A stretch of 64,000 nt of DNA from Catenuloplanes indicus. GTDB taxonomy: Bacteria; Actinomycetota; Actinomycetes; Mycobacteriales; Micromonosporaceae. The DNA lies in assembly GCF_030813715.1 (NCBI RefSeq), contig NZ_JAUSUZ010000001.1:3348001-3412000 (forward strand), in the 5' to 3' direction. Positions 42,883 through 54,621 of this stretch are shown in pieces; position 1 is the stretch's first letter, and each line of letters starts with the position of its first letter. The translations under genes and the position numbers were made by a program. Below the pieces are notes generated by a model, which saw only the letters and a program-made list of their open reading frames with translations, was not told the origin of the DNA and did not search any database.

Positions 42883-44331
42883 ATGAGCGAAGAGAAGACC
42901 GGCAAGGCGCAGATCGGGGTCACCGGCCTTGCCGTGATGGGGCGCAACCTGGCGCGCAACCTCGCCCGCAACGGCTTCACGGTCGCGGTGCACAACCGCT
43001 CGCCCGAGCGCACCCGCACGCTGGTCGCGGACCACGGCGACGAGGGGACGTTCATCCCCGGCGAGACGCTGGAGGAGTTCGTCGCGTCGCTGGAGCGCCC
43101 GCGCGCCGTGATCATCATGGTCAAGGCCGGCGGCCCGACCGACGCGGTGATCGACGAGCTGGTCCCGCTGCTCGAAGAGGGCGACATCGTCATCGACTGC
43201 GGCAACGCGCACTTCGCCGACACCCGTCGCCGCGAGGAGGCGCTGCGCGCCAAGGGCCTGCACTTCGTGGGTACGGGCGTGTCCGGCGGTGAGGAGGGCG
43301 CGCTTCTCGGCCCGAGCATCATGCCCGGCGGCTCCAAGGAGTCGTACGCGAAGCTCGGCCCGATGTTCGAGGCGATCTCCGCCAAGGTGGACGGTACGGC
43401 CTGCTGCGTGCACGTCGGCCCGGACGGCGCCGGCCACTTCGTGAAGATGGTCCACAATGGCATCGAGTACGCGGACATGCAGCTCATCGCGGAGGCGTAC
43501 GACCTGCTCCGCGAGGGCCTGAACGCGACGCCGGCGGAGATCGGCGAGATCTTCGAGACGTGGAACCAGGGCGACCTGGAGTCGTTCCTGATCGAGATCA
43601 CCGCGCAGGTGCTCAAGCACACCGACGCGGAGACCGGCAAGGGCTTCGTCGACATCGTGCTGGACCAGGCGGAGCAGAAGGGCACCGGCCGCTGGACCGT
43701 GCAGTCAGCGCTCGACCTGGGCGTGCCGATCACCGGCATCGCGGAGGCCACGTTCGCCCGGTCGATCTCCGGCCACGCGGACCAGCGCGCGGCCGCGGCG
43801 CGTGCGTTCGGCTCCTCGGTCGGCTCGCTCGAGGTGACCGACCGCGAGCAGTTCATCGAGGACGTGCGCGCCGCGCTCTACGCGTCGAAGGTGGTCGCGT
43901 ACGCGCAGGGCTTCGACCAGGTGATCGCCGGCTCGGAGGAGTACAACTGGGGCATCGACCCGGGCGCGATGGCGACGATCTGGCGCGGCGGCTGCATCAT
44001 CCGGGCGCGCTTCCTGAACCGCATCCGGGAGGCCTACGACGCCGACCCGAAGCTGCCGTCGCTGCTGGTCGCGCCGTACTTCGCGGAGGCGGTGCAGAGC
44101 GGCGTGGAGTCGTGGCGGCGGGTCGTCGCGGCGTCTGCGCGCGCGGGTATCCCGGCACCGGCGTTCTCATCGTCGCTGGCCTACTACGACGCGCTGCGCC
44201 GGGACCGGCTGCCGGCCGCGCTGATCCAGGGCCTGCGCGACAACTTCGGCGCGCACACGTACCGGCGGACCGACAAGGACGGCTCGTTCCACACGCAGTG
44301 GGCGGGCGACAAGTCGGAGTCCCCGGCCTGA
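42883..44331 (+). CDS. gnd: 6-phosphogluconate dehydrogenase, decarboxylating
   Basis: A 482-residue enzyme of the oxidative pentose phosphate pathway, turning 6-phosphogluconate into ribulose 5-phosphate with NADP+. The cofactor motif is GLAVMGRNLARNLA (about 15-28), the substrate motifs GTGVSGGEEGALLGPSIMPGG and FVKMVHNGIEYADMQ (Lys and Asn catalytic, about 186-200), and the C-terminal domain includes GTGRWTVQSALD. The length is that of the standard NADP-type enzyme. It starts at ATG 42883 with a weak site. The neighbouring zinc dehydrogenase starts 59 bp after it. Confidence 0.95.
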   Translation: MSEEKTGKAQIGVTGLAVMGRNLARNLARNGFTVAVHNRSPERTRTLVADHGDEGTFIPGETLEEFVASLERPRAVIIMVKAGGPTDAVIDELVPLLEEGDIVIDCGNAHFADTRRREEALRAKGLHFVGTGVSGGEEGALLGPSIMPGGSKESYAKLGPMFEAISAKVDGTACCVHVGPDGAGHFVKMVHNGIEYADMQLIAEAYDLLREGLNATPAEIGEIFETWNQGDLESFLIEITAQVLKHTDAETGKGFVDIVLDQAEQKGTGRWTVQSALDLGVPITGIAEATFARSISGHADQRAAAARAFGSSVGSLEVTDREQFIEDVRAALYASKVVAYAQGFDQVIAGSEEYNWGIDPGAMATIWRGGCIIRARFLNRIREAYDADPKLPSLLVAPYFAEAVQSGVESWRRVVAASARAGIPAPAFSSSLAYYDALRRDRLPAALIQGLRDNFGAHTYRRTDKDGSFHTQWAGDKSESPA

Positions 44332-44352
44332 CCTATGCGTGATCTCGCATAA

Positions 44353-44390
44353 GTGACACCGCCTTCATGTCCACGGGTAAGCCTGTGGAC

Positions 44391-44404
<14 letters not shown>
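44353..44404 (+). promoter_or_regulatory. Hairpin enclosing the start codon of the zinc dehydrogenase
   Basis: A 16-bp perfect stem (44359-44374 with 44385-44400) and a 10-base loop, extended by GTGA/TCAC pairs outside a two-base bulge. The 3' arm contains the ATG at 44391 and the region just before it, so ribosome access would be blocked. It may also end the gnd transcript. Confidence 0.65.
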
Positions 44405-47364
<2,960 letters not shown>

Positions 47365-47378
47365 TATCTTCGCTTTCG

Positions 47379-47425
47379 GCCCGCCCGGGATGTCACTCAG
47401 CGTGACATTTCGGGCGGGCTTTTCT
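47379..47425 (+). terminator. Intrinsic terminator after hpd
   Basis: A long stem (GCCCGCCCGG...ATGTCAC with GTGACAT...CGGGCGGGC, 47379-47419) is followed by TTTTCTT, 14 bp after the stop codon. Confidence 0.9.
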
Positions 47426-47589
47426 TAGAAGCTGCTTAAGTTCCGCCGGTCATCCCCAAATCCGTCCGCCGGGTCGATCCACGGCGGCGTCCGTTGCGTA
47501 CTGCCGGTTGAGGTCGTGCACGACCTCGATGCGGGCCGCCCGGCACACCCTTCATCGCCGGGCCGGTCCGGTGACGGACGGAGGGCGGC

Positions 47590-50500
47590 ATGGAACGGGC
47601 CACGGCCACCGATTTCGAGGCGGGCCAGGCTCTGGCCTTCGAGGCGGGCCAGGCTTTCCCGGCGGGGCAGACCTTCACCGCGGGGGAGGCATTCCCGGCC
47701 GGGCCGGCTCGCACCGCGGGGCAGGCCCCGGCGGCGGGCGTGATGCCCGACGACGCGGTGCCGGCGCAGTCGGCGCCGATGTGGGAGGTGCCGGACCGGC
47801 CCGGCGAGCAGCGGGCCGCGATCTTCGGCGGGCCGCCCCCCACGCCGCCACCTCCGGCACCCTCCGTGACGCCACCGCCGATCGCGACGGCTGAGTTCGA
47901 CCCGGAGGCGGACCTGGAGGACCGGTTCCGCGACGCACCGCGCACGAACCGGGAGGCGTGGCGCGGGATCGAGACGCCGGGCAGCGTGTCCACCCTGAGC
48001 AAGCCCGAGGGTTCCGGCATCCCGCCGCAGGAGAGCGAACCGGCCTTCATCGACCTCGGGGAACGCCCGGGCTCCGGCGAGCCGCGCGGCTTACGCGCGA
48101 TGCTGTCCGGCCTGGTCGGCCGTGCCCGGTCCGCCAAGGCGCCGAAATCATCCAAGCCGCCGAAGCACGACCGGGAGCGCCCGACGGCGCCCGGCACCCC
48201 CTGGACCGACCACACCCTCGACGGTACGAACCGATCCTGGCCCGCCGCGGCCGCACCGCACGACACGGCACCCGTCACCCCGGCCACGGCGCCGGACAGC
48301 GCGACGGACCCGCGGGCCGCCCATTCCGACGATTCCCGCGACGCCCTCCCGGCGGACTCGCGCGCCGGCAACGGCGCCGATCAGCGCGATGGCGGCACGG
48401 CGGGCCGGTCCAACGGCGCGAAGCAGCCGTGGCCGTCGCCGATCCCGCAGGACGGCCTGTCACTGTTGCCACCGGACGACATGACGCCGCACTCCGCCGC
48501 GGGCAGCGGTGCGGCGACCGGTCTTCCGGACGGCGGTACCGCGGCCGACAATCCGGAGAGCAGCGGCGGCACGCGGAGCTGGGGCAGCCCGGCCTCCTGG
48601 CCGTCCACGCCCACACCGCACGCCGGGGCGCCGGGCGTACCGGCGCCCGCCCCGGTCACCTGGCCCGACGCCGGCGTCTCGGACCCGGCCGCGCCGGATG
48701 CGGGACTCGTCCCGCCGGCTGTGGCGACCGCGCCATCGGCCGCGCCGGCCGGCACGACGCCGCAGGCCGCCGCGCCGGCCGGTGCGACGCCGCAGGCTGA
48801 GAACGAGCCGGACGCCGGTACGACGCCCACGGCATTCACCGGTGCCGCCGGGCCGGCCGCACCGGCGGCCGGCACCGGTCCGGCCCGGCCGGTATGGAAC
48901 ACCGCCGGATCGGTGGAGGCGGCGTTCGTGCCGGTGGACGCCACCGGTCCCAAGGCCGCCTCCGAGTGGTTCACGCACGTCGAGCCGAAGCTGTCGGACC
49001 CGGCGGCGCCGGTGGTCCCGGCCTGGGCGGAAGCGCCGGGCAGCACCGGCGGACTCGCGCTCGCGGACCCGGCAGAGGCCTCCACGCGGTCCGGTCCGGC
49101 GGCCGCCGCCACGCCGCCCCGGGAGACCCCGAGTCAGAACGGCTGGGCCGAGCGCCCGCCGGTGGTCGACCTCTGGGCCGACGCCGACGGTACGTCCTGG
49201 ACCACGACTCCGACCGCTCAGCATCCGGCCACGTCACCGGCGTCGACCACGTCACCGCAGACGAGCGGGACGCCGGGATCCGGCGAGTTCCCGCAGTTCG
49301 GCGCGTCGCCGCAAGGCGGTACCTCGCCGCAGCAGACCGCGTTGCCGCAATCCGGCGAATCGACACAGACCGGTGTATCCTCGCGTCCGGACGCCGCACC
49401 ACAGCTCGGCGGTGGGCCGACGCCGTTCGAGTTCGCGCCGCCGCAGGCCACGGAGGTGCGCACCGACCCGGCCACGGAGGTGCGCACCGACCCGGCCACG
49501 CCGGAGACCGGAGCCGGGCCGGCCACGCAACCCACCACGACGCCGGCCGCCGCCCCCGGCTGGGACGAGCCGGCGCCGCGAGACGATCCCTACGCCATGT
49601 ACCGCCGCCCGGCGACGGGCGCGGACGAGCCGGTTTGGGACACCACGCCGTCCTGGGCCTCGTCCTCGCCGTCCCCGGTCGATCCGGACCGTGGTACCCG
49701 CGAACAGCCGCCGCTGCGCAGCCCGGATGCGGCCGGTCCCGGCTGGTCCGGTCGTGCCGAGCGGCTCGTGGACGAAGCCGGCCGGCCGTCCGGCGCGCAC
49801 GACGACCGCGCGGACGGCACCCTGACCACCGGTCGCGACCAGGTCCCGGGTCGCGACCGGTCCCAGCCCGCCGAGCAGGAGGCCTGGTCCGACGTGCCGG
49901 CGCCGCCGGCCCACCTGGCCACGCCGCCATCGCCCGGCCCGGACCGCGCGGCCCCGCCCGGCCGCCGGTTCACCGACCGCCGCACCGCATCCGGCGACCG
50001 CCGCACCGCCGACCGCAATCCGGCGGAGCGCGGTGGGCGGCGGCCCGGCCGGCGGGACGCGACGCCGCGGCACGGCGCGGAGAGCGACGTGCGGGTGCTC
50101 AGCACCTACACCGGGGACGAGCAGGAGAAGCCGCGCCGCCGGGGCCTCGGCATCATGGTGGCCGTCGCGGTGGCGGCGGTGGCCGTCGCGGGTGGCGGGC
50201 TGGCGGCGCTGCGTGGCGTACCCGGGCTGAATCTGGCCGCGGCCGGGAACGGCCCGCACGCGATCTCGGCGCCGCTGGACGGCCGGGAGGCGCTCACGTT
50301 CGACCTGGTCTCCGGCGTCACCTCGGTCAGCGTGACCAGCGACGACCTGGACGGCGACCTCTACCGCATCTCGACGCCGCAGGACTCCGGCATGCGGCCG
50401 GAAGCGATCGACCAGGGCGACCGGCTGATGCTGCAGATGGCCGAGACCGGTCAGCGCGGCCCGAGCCTGGTGGAGGTGCGGCTGAGTGCGGAGGTGCGCT

Positions 50501-50859
50501 GGGACGTCCGGCTGACCGGCGGCGCCACCGAACACGTGATCGACTTCAGTGACGGACGGCTGTCCGGCTTCGACGTGCTGGGCGGCGCGACGCGGCTGGA
50601 GCTGGACCTGCCGGTGCCGGAGAAGTCCGTACGGCTGAAGGTCAGCTCCGGCATCAGCCAGTTCGTGCTGCGGACGCCCGCGGACGTACCGTCGCGGCTC
50701 CGGTTCGGCGCGGGCGCGGACAGCGTCACACTTCTGGGTGACGCGCGCGGGCCGGTGGCGCCGAACTCGCGGTTCACGCCCAAGGCCTGGGAGGACGCGG
50801 ACGACCGGTACGACATCGCGATCACCGGCGGCGTCGGCACGTTCACGCTGGAGCGGTGA
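47590..50859 (+). CDS. Large Pro/Ala-rich membrane-anchored protein
   Basis: A 1089-residue protein of unknown function. Residues 1-850 are disordered and rich in Pro, Ala, Gly, Thr, with short repeats such as AGTTPQAAAPAGATPQ and the tandem ATEVRTDP. A single membrane segment follows a basic RRRGLGIMVAVAVAAVAVAG (about 850-875). The remaining 210 residues form an ordered beta-rich domain, presumably outside (VSVTSDDLDGDLYRISTP, LEVDLPVPEKSVRLK-like strands). Orientation would put the long tail in the cytoplasm. A role in cell-surface or polar scaffolding is possible but unsupported. The ATG at 47590 is preceded by GGAGGG. Confidence 0.65.
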   Translation: MERATATDFEAGQALAFEAGQAFPAGQTFTAGEAFPAGPARTAGQAPAAGVMPDDAVPAQSAPMWEVPDRPGEQRAAIFGGPPPTPPPPAPSVTPPPIATAEFDPEADLEDRFRDAPRTNREAWRGIETPGSVSTLSKPEGSGIPPQESEPAFIDLGERPGSGEPRGLRAMLSGLVGRARSAKAPKSSKPPKHDRERPTAPGTPWTDHTLDGTNRSWPAAAAPHDTAPVTPATAPDSATDPRAAHSDDSRDALPADSRAGNGADQRDGGTAGRSNGAKQPWPSPIPQDGLSLLPPDDMTPHSAAGSGAATGLPDGGTAADNPESSGGTRSWGSPASWPSTPTPHAGAPGVPAPAPVTWPDAGVSDPAAPDAGLVPPAVATAPSAAPAGTTPQAAAPAGATPQAENEPDAGTTPTAFTGAAGPAAPAAGTGPARPVWNTAGSVEAAFVPVDATGPKAASEWFTHVEPKLSDPAAPVVPAWAEAPGSTGGLALADPAEASTRSGPAAAATPPRETPSQNGWAERPPVVDLWADADGTSWTTTPTAQHPATSPASTTSPQTSGTPGSGEFPQFGASPQGGTSPQQTALPQSGESTQTGVSSRPDAAPQLGGGPTPFEFAPPQATEVRTDPATEVRTDPATPETGAGPATQPTTTPAAAPGWDEPAPRDDPYAMYRRPATGADEPVWDTTPSWASSSPSPVDPDRGTREQPPLRSPDAAGPGWSGRAERLVDEAGRPSGAHDDRADGTLTTGRDQVPGRDRSQPAEQEAWSDVPAPPAHLATPPSPGPDRAAPPGRRFTDRRTASGDRRTADRNPAERGGRRPGRRDATPRHGAESDVRVLSTYTGDEQEKPRRRGLGIMVAVAVAAVAVAGGGLAALRGVPGLNLAAAGNGPHAISAPLDGREALTFDLVSGVTSVSVTSDDLDGDLYRISTPQDSGMRPEAIDQGDRLMLQMAETGQRGPSLVEVRLSAEVRWDVRLTGGATEHVIDFSDGRLSGFDVLGGATRLELDLPVPEKSVRLKVSSGISQFVLRTPADVPSRLRFGAGADSVTLLGDARGPVAPNSRFTPKAWEDADDRYDIAITGGVGTFTLER

Positions 50860-50902
50860 CCGGGCGGACCGGGGGCGTGTGACGCCTCCGGTCCGCGGTC
50901 GA

Positions 50903-51472
50903 TCAGTAGAAGTTGGCCTTGATCCAGCCCCAGACGTCCATGACCCACCCGGTCTGGGTCAGGTAACCGATGCCGACCGCGATCAGGAACGCGCCGACGA
51001 TCAGGTACGACCCGCGGGCGCTGTGCCGCACCCGGTGCAGCTGCCGCTCCAGGACCAGCCGGCCGACCAGCCGGGCCAGCGCGAACAGGCCGACCGCGAC
51101 GACCAGCGTGACCACGTAGGTCAGGAACGAGCCGAGGAACGAACCGCCGTCCGAGAGCGCCCAGATGCCCCAACAGGCGAACGAGAAGCCGAGGCCGAGC
51201 ACGCCCCACTCGCGGCCGCGGCGCAGCTGGACGCCGAGCGGCACCGCGGGCGGCGGGGGCGGTGAGTCGGGCCACCCGGTGCCGGTCGGCTCGTGCGGCG
51301 CGATCTCGTGGTCGTCGTGGTGCCGCGACGCCCGGGGCGCCACGGACGCGCGGCCCCGCTGGAAGTTGAGCCGCGTCGGGTCGTCGTCGTAACCCGGGTC
51401 AGACGCCTGCGGATGCATGTCCGGCGGCACCGGAACCGTCCGCTCCGCCCATGACTGCGTCTGATCTGTCAT
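50903..51472 (-). CDS. Membrane protein with disordered N-terminus
   Basis: A 189-residue protein. The first 85 residues are charged and Pro-rich (a PPPPP run near 75), followed by three membrane segments (about 95-115, 118-140 and 160-180). ATG 51472 has a GGGGAGGAG site; the longer frame does not. Family unknown; the type is common in Micromonosporaceae. Convergent with the preceding gene, divergent from the acetyltransferase. Confidence 0.65.
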   Translation of the reverse strand: MTDQTQSWAERTVPVPPDMHPQASDPGYDDDPTRLNFQRGRASVAPRASRHHDDHEIAPHEPTGTGWPDSPPPPPAVPLGVQLRRGREWGVLGLGFSFACWGIWALSDGGSFLGSFLTYVVTLVVAVGLFALARLVGRLVLERQLHRVRHSARGSYLIVGAFLIAVGIGYLTQTGWVMDVWGWIKANFY

Positions 51473-51564
51473 AGCTCCTCCCCCTGTCGGGCCCTGCACC
51501 ATCGAGCGTAGCGAGCCCGCAAAAAGGCTGGCCCACACCGACGCATGTCCGTTACACACGAGAC

Positions 51565-52791
51565 ATGCCGCCCATCCTTCCCGATATCGCCGTACGCCCC
51601 GGCACCGAGGCCGATCTCGACGCGATCGTGCCGCTGCTGTTCGCGGCGTTCCATGACGCGCCGGACGCGGAACGGGAGGCCGCGGAGCGGTCCAAGACCG
51701 AGCCGGCCCGGTCGGTGGTGGCCGTGGACGGCGGGACGCTGGCCGGGCATCTGGGCTCGTTCGCCCGGGACCTCACCGTGCCGGGCGGCATCGTGCCGGC
51801 CGCGCACGTGACGCAGGTGGCGGTGGCGCCGACCCACCGGCGGCGCGGCGTGCTGACCCGGATGATGCACCGGCATCTCGCGGACGCGCCGGAGCCGATC
51901 GCGGTGCTGTGGGCCAGCGAGGGACGGATCTATCCACGGTACGGCTACGGCCTGGCCGCGCCGCATCTGACGGTACGGGCGGCCACGCGCGAGGTCCGGT
52001 TGCCGGACGGCGTGCCCGGCCGGTTGCGCGCCGGTACCCCGCTGTCGCTGCGCACGGAGATCACCGAGGTCTTCGAGGCCGTCCGCCCCGGCCGGCCCGG
52101 CTGGTCGAGCCGGCCGGGCGCGTGGTGGGACCACCGGCTCGACGATGCCGCGTGGATCCGTGGCCGGGACACCGCGCTGCGGGCCGTGGTGCGCGAGGGC
52201 GAGCACGGCGTCGACGGGTACGCGCTGTGGCGGGTGACCGACGGCGAGAACCCGGACAACCCGCGGATCTCCGCGACCCTGGTGGTGAAGGAACTGGTGG
52301 CCGCGACCGCCGCGGTCCGCCTGGACCTGTGGCGGTTCCTGTTCGGTGTCGACCTGATCGCGCACGTCGCCTACCACCGGGCGCCGGTCGACGAGCCGCT
52401 GCTCTACCTGGCCGACGACCCGGGCTGGCTGGGTACGCGCTGGGAGCACGGGCTCTGGCTGCGGGTCCTGGACGTACCGGCCGCGCTGTCCGCCCGGCGC
52501 TACCCGCTGCCGGTCGACGTGGTGCTGGAACTGACGGACGCGCTGCTGCCGCGCAACGGGGGCCGCTGGCGCCTGCGCGGCGGCCCGGACGGCGCGACCT
52601 GCGAGCGCACCGAGGCCCCGGCCGCGCTCGCGCTGGACGTCCGCGACCTCGGCGCCGCCTACCTCGGCGGTACGCCGCTGGCCGCGCTGGCCGGCGCCGG
52701 CCTGATCGAGGAACGGGTCCCGGGCACGCTCGCCCCGGCGAACGCGGCGTTCGGGTGGCACCGCGCGCCCAGCATGCTCGAGACGTTCTGA
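51565..52791 (+). CDS. Eis-like GNAT N-acetyltransferase
   Basis: A 408-residue protein with the three-part layout of Eis: an N-terminal GNAT domain with the acetyl-CoA motif VAVAPTHRRRGVLTRMM (about 90-106), a second degenerate GNAT domain (about 150-290) and a C-terminal sterol-carrier-like domain (about 300-400). The terminal carboxylate serves as catalytic base in Eis; here the end is MLETF, as expected. Members acetylate aminoglycosides, lysines or peptides. ATG 51565 is assigned by the domain start. Confidence 0.85.
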   Translation: MPPILPDIAVRPGTEADLDAIVPLLFAAFHDAPDAEREAAERSKTEPARSVVAVDGGTLAGHLGSFARDLTVPGGIVPAAHVTQVAVAPTHRRRGVLTRMMHRHLADAPEPIAVLWASEGRIYPRYGYGLAAPHLTVRAATREVRLPDGVPGRLRAGTPLSLRTEITEVFEAVRPGRPGWSSRPGAWWDHRLDDAAWIRGRDTALRAVVREGEHGVDGYALWRVTDGENPDNPRISATLVVKELVAATAAVRLDLWRFLFGVDLIAHVAYHRAPVDEPLLYLADDPGWLGTRWEHGLWLRVLDVPAALSARRYPLPVDVVLELTDALLPRNGGRWRLRGGPDGATCERTEAPAALALDVRDLGAAYLGGTPLAALAGAGLIEERVPGTLAPANAAFGWHRAPSMLETF

Positions 52792-52803
52792 CCGCGCCGC
52801 GTC

Positions 52804-52970
52804 AGCTCTGCTCACCGGTAGCCGCGCGACGCATCGCCACCCGCGGCGCGGCACCGCCAGCCGGCCGGCGCGACGACCGGTAAGCAGAGCTCTGGCCGGG
52901 ACCCAGCCAGCTGTGTAAATCCGCAAAGCCGCAGGCCAAAACATGGCTACGTGCGGTAGGTAAGCAGAGC
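52804..52970. repeat. Inverted repeat built from the GCTCTGCTTACC motif
   Basis: AGCTCTGCTCACCGGT (52804-52819) pairs with ACCGGTAAGCAGAGCT (52876-52891) with one mismatch; a further copy GGTAAGCAGAGC is at 52959-52970. The region 52792-53018 holds no gene. Confidence 0.75.
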
Positions 52971-53018
52971 AGAGGCCGGGAGGAGCTGTCCGGCGGTCCG
53001 GCGCGATACCGTCGGCTG

Positions 53019-54068
53019 ATGGGACAGCCCGAGCGTCGCCGCCGCCGACTTCGCCGTCACCGCTCCGAGGAGCCCACCACGCCGGACCCGGCCGCCGAGG
53101 TTGCGCCGGCCCCCGAGGCTGCGCCGGCTGCGGTGATTACGCCGGCCGCTGGAACCGCGCCCGCAGCCGGGGTCGCGCCCGCGGCCGTGAGTGAGCCGGG
53201 CCCGGAGATACCGGTGGAAGCGCCGAAGCCGGCACCGCCTCCGTCGGCCCGCCACACGCCGGTGCCACGACCCGGTCCACCGGCCACAGGCCCTCGGCCG
53301 ACCGCTCCGTCCCCGTCGAATCTCGCCCGGCCCACGCCCGCGGAACCGGGCAGCATCGCGGAACCGGCGAAACCCGTCGAGTCGGCCCGGGACGCAGCGG
53401 CAGCCGAACCCGAAAAGCCAGCCGAACCCGCGGAGGCCGGTGCAGCCGGAGAACCAACCGAAGCGACCGCATCCACCAAACCGGCACCGGCCGACCCGCA
53501 CCGCCCCTCCCCCGCCGACCTCGCGAAGCCGGCTTCACCGCATGGCGCGAAGCCGGGCCAGCCGAAGCCGAGGCCGGCGCCTCCCGCGAAGCCGGGCCCG
53601 GCGGACCCCGCCAAACCGGGCGGGACCGACCCGGCCAAGCCGGCCGACGCGCCGAGGCCGACGCCCGCGGACCTGCCGCGGAGCACGCCGGTGCCCACGC
53701 CGGGTCCGTCCCCGGTCCCCCCGCCGAAGCCGGTCGCGCCCAGACCGCAGCCGCCGGTTGCCGAGACGTCACCGGTGCACGATCCGGAGGAGGTCGCGCC
53801 GCCGCGGAAGCCGGACGGCGTGCGCGCCGCCGGGCCGGGCGACGGGCCGCCGCGTACCCGGGAGAAGGTCAGCGCCGAGGACCGCGAGGCCGAACGTGGT
53901 CTGCGCGGCCTGGTCGGCTCCGGCTCGTCGCAGGTGAGCGTGCGGGCCGCGATGCGGGCGCGGGACGCGTCCCGGCCGACTGACGAGGATCTGGCGGAGG
54001 CCCAGGAGCGACTGGTGATCGTGCGCCGCAACTGGGTCCCCCGCGAGGAACTGCCGGCCCGCCGCTAG
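53019..54068 (+). CDS. Disordered Pro/Ala-rich protein with conserved C-terminus
   Basis: A 349-residue protein of unknown function. A basic N-terminal patch (RRRRRLRRHR) is followed by about 250 residues rich in Pro, Ala, Lys and Glu with AKPADP-like repeats. The last 70 residues look folded: SAEDREAERGLRGLVGSGSS, then VSVRAAMRARDASRPTDED and a helix ending VIVRRNWVPREELP. That end is what I would expect to be conserved in relatives. No membrane segment. It sits convergent to rpiB, 7 bp apart. Confidence 0.6.
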   Translation: MGQPERRRRRLRRHRSEEPTTPDPAAEVAPAPEAAPAAVITPAAGTAPAAGVAPAAVSEPGPEIPVEAPKPAPPPSARHTPVPRPGPPATGPRPTAPSPSNLARPTPAEPGSIAEPAKPVESARDAAAAEPEKPAEPAEAGAAGEPTEATASTKPAPADPHRPSPADLAKPASPHGAKPGQPKPRPAPPAKPGPADPAKPGGTDPAKPADAPRPTPADLPRSTPVPTPGPSPVPPPKPVAPRPQPPVAETSPVHDPEEVAPPRKPDGVRAAGPGDGPPRTREKVSAEDREAERGLRGLVGSGSSQVSVRAAMRARDASRPTDEDLAEAQERLVIVRRNWVPREELPARR

Positions 54069-54075
54069 ATGAAGG

Positions 54076-54543
54076 TCAGGGCAGCTCGGGCAGGTCGCCG
54101 GACGTCTCGTACGCCGCGACCTGCGCGATCCGCCGGGAGTGCCGCTCGCTGTTGGAGAACGGCGTGGTCAGGAAGGCCTCGACGATCGCGGTCGCCTCGT
54201 CCAGCGTGTGCTGCCGGGCGCCGATGCCCATCAGGTTCGCGTCGTTGTGCTCGCGGGTCAGGCGGGCGGTCTCGAGGTTCCAGGCCAGGCCGACGCGGGT
54301 GCCCTTGACCTTGTTCGCGGCGATCTGCTCGCCGTTGCCGGACCCGCCGATCACGATGCCGAGGCTGCCCGGGTCGGCCACCACGCGAGCCGCCGTGTGC
54401 AGGCAGTAGGCCGGGTAGTCGTCCTCCGGATCGAAGACGTGCGGGCCCACGTCGACCACCTCGTACCCCTGCTTGGACAGGTAGTTGACGAGGTGCACCT
54501 TCAGCTCGTAGCCGGCGTGGTCGGCTCCCAGATAAACGCGCAT
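54076..54543 (-). CDS. rpiB: Ribose-5-phosphate isomerase B
   Basis: A 155-residue enzyme interconverting ribose 5-phosphate and ribulose 5-phosphate. The N-terminal GADHAGYELK (about 6-15), the catalytic GSGNGEQIAANKV (about 69-81; the actinobacterial form uses Glu where E. coli has Cys) and NDANLMGIGARQH (about 99-111) are intact. It joins gnd (42883) in the pentose phosphate pathway, though the genes are 10 kb apart. Confidence 0.95.
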   Translation of the reverse strand: MRVYLGADHAGYELKVHLVNYLSKQGYEVVDVGPHVFDPEDDYPAYCLHTAARVVADPGSLGIVIGGSGNGEQIAANKVKGTRVGLAWNLETARLTREHNDANLMGIGARQHTLDEATAIVEAFLTTPFSNSERHSRRIAQVAAYETSGDLPELP

Positions 54544-54621
54544 AACGCGCAGTCTGTCAGCCCGCCGGTACGGCCGTGGCGGCGGCCGCCAAGTTTGAGC
54601 CCGCCGCCACGGCCGGCACGC

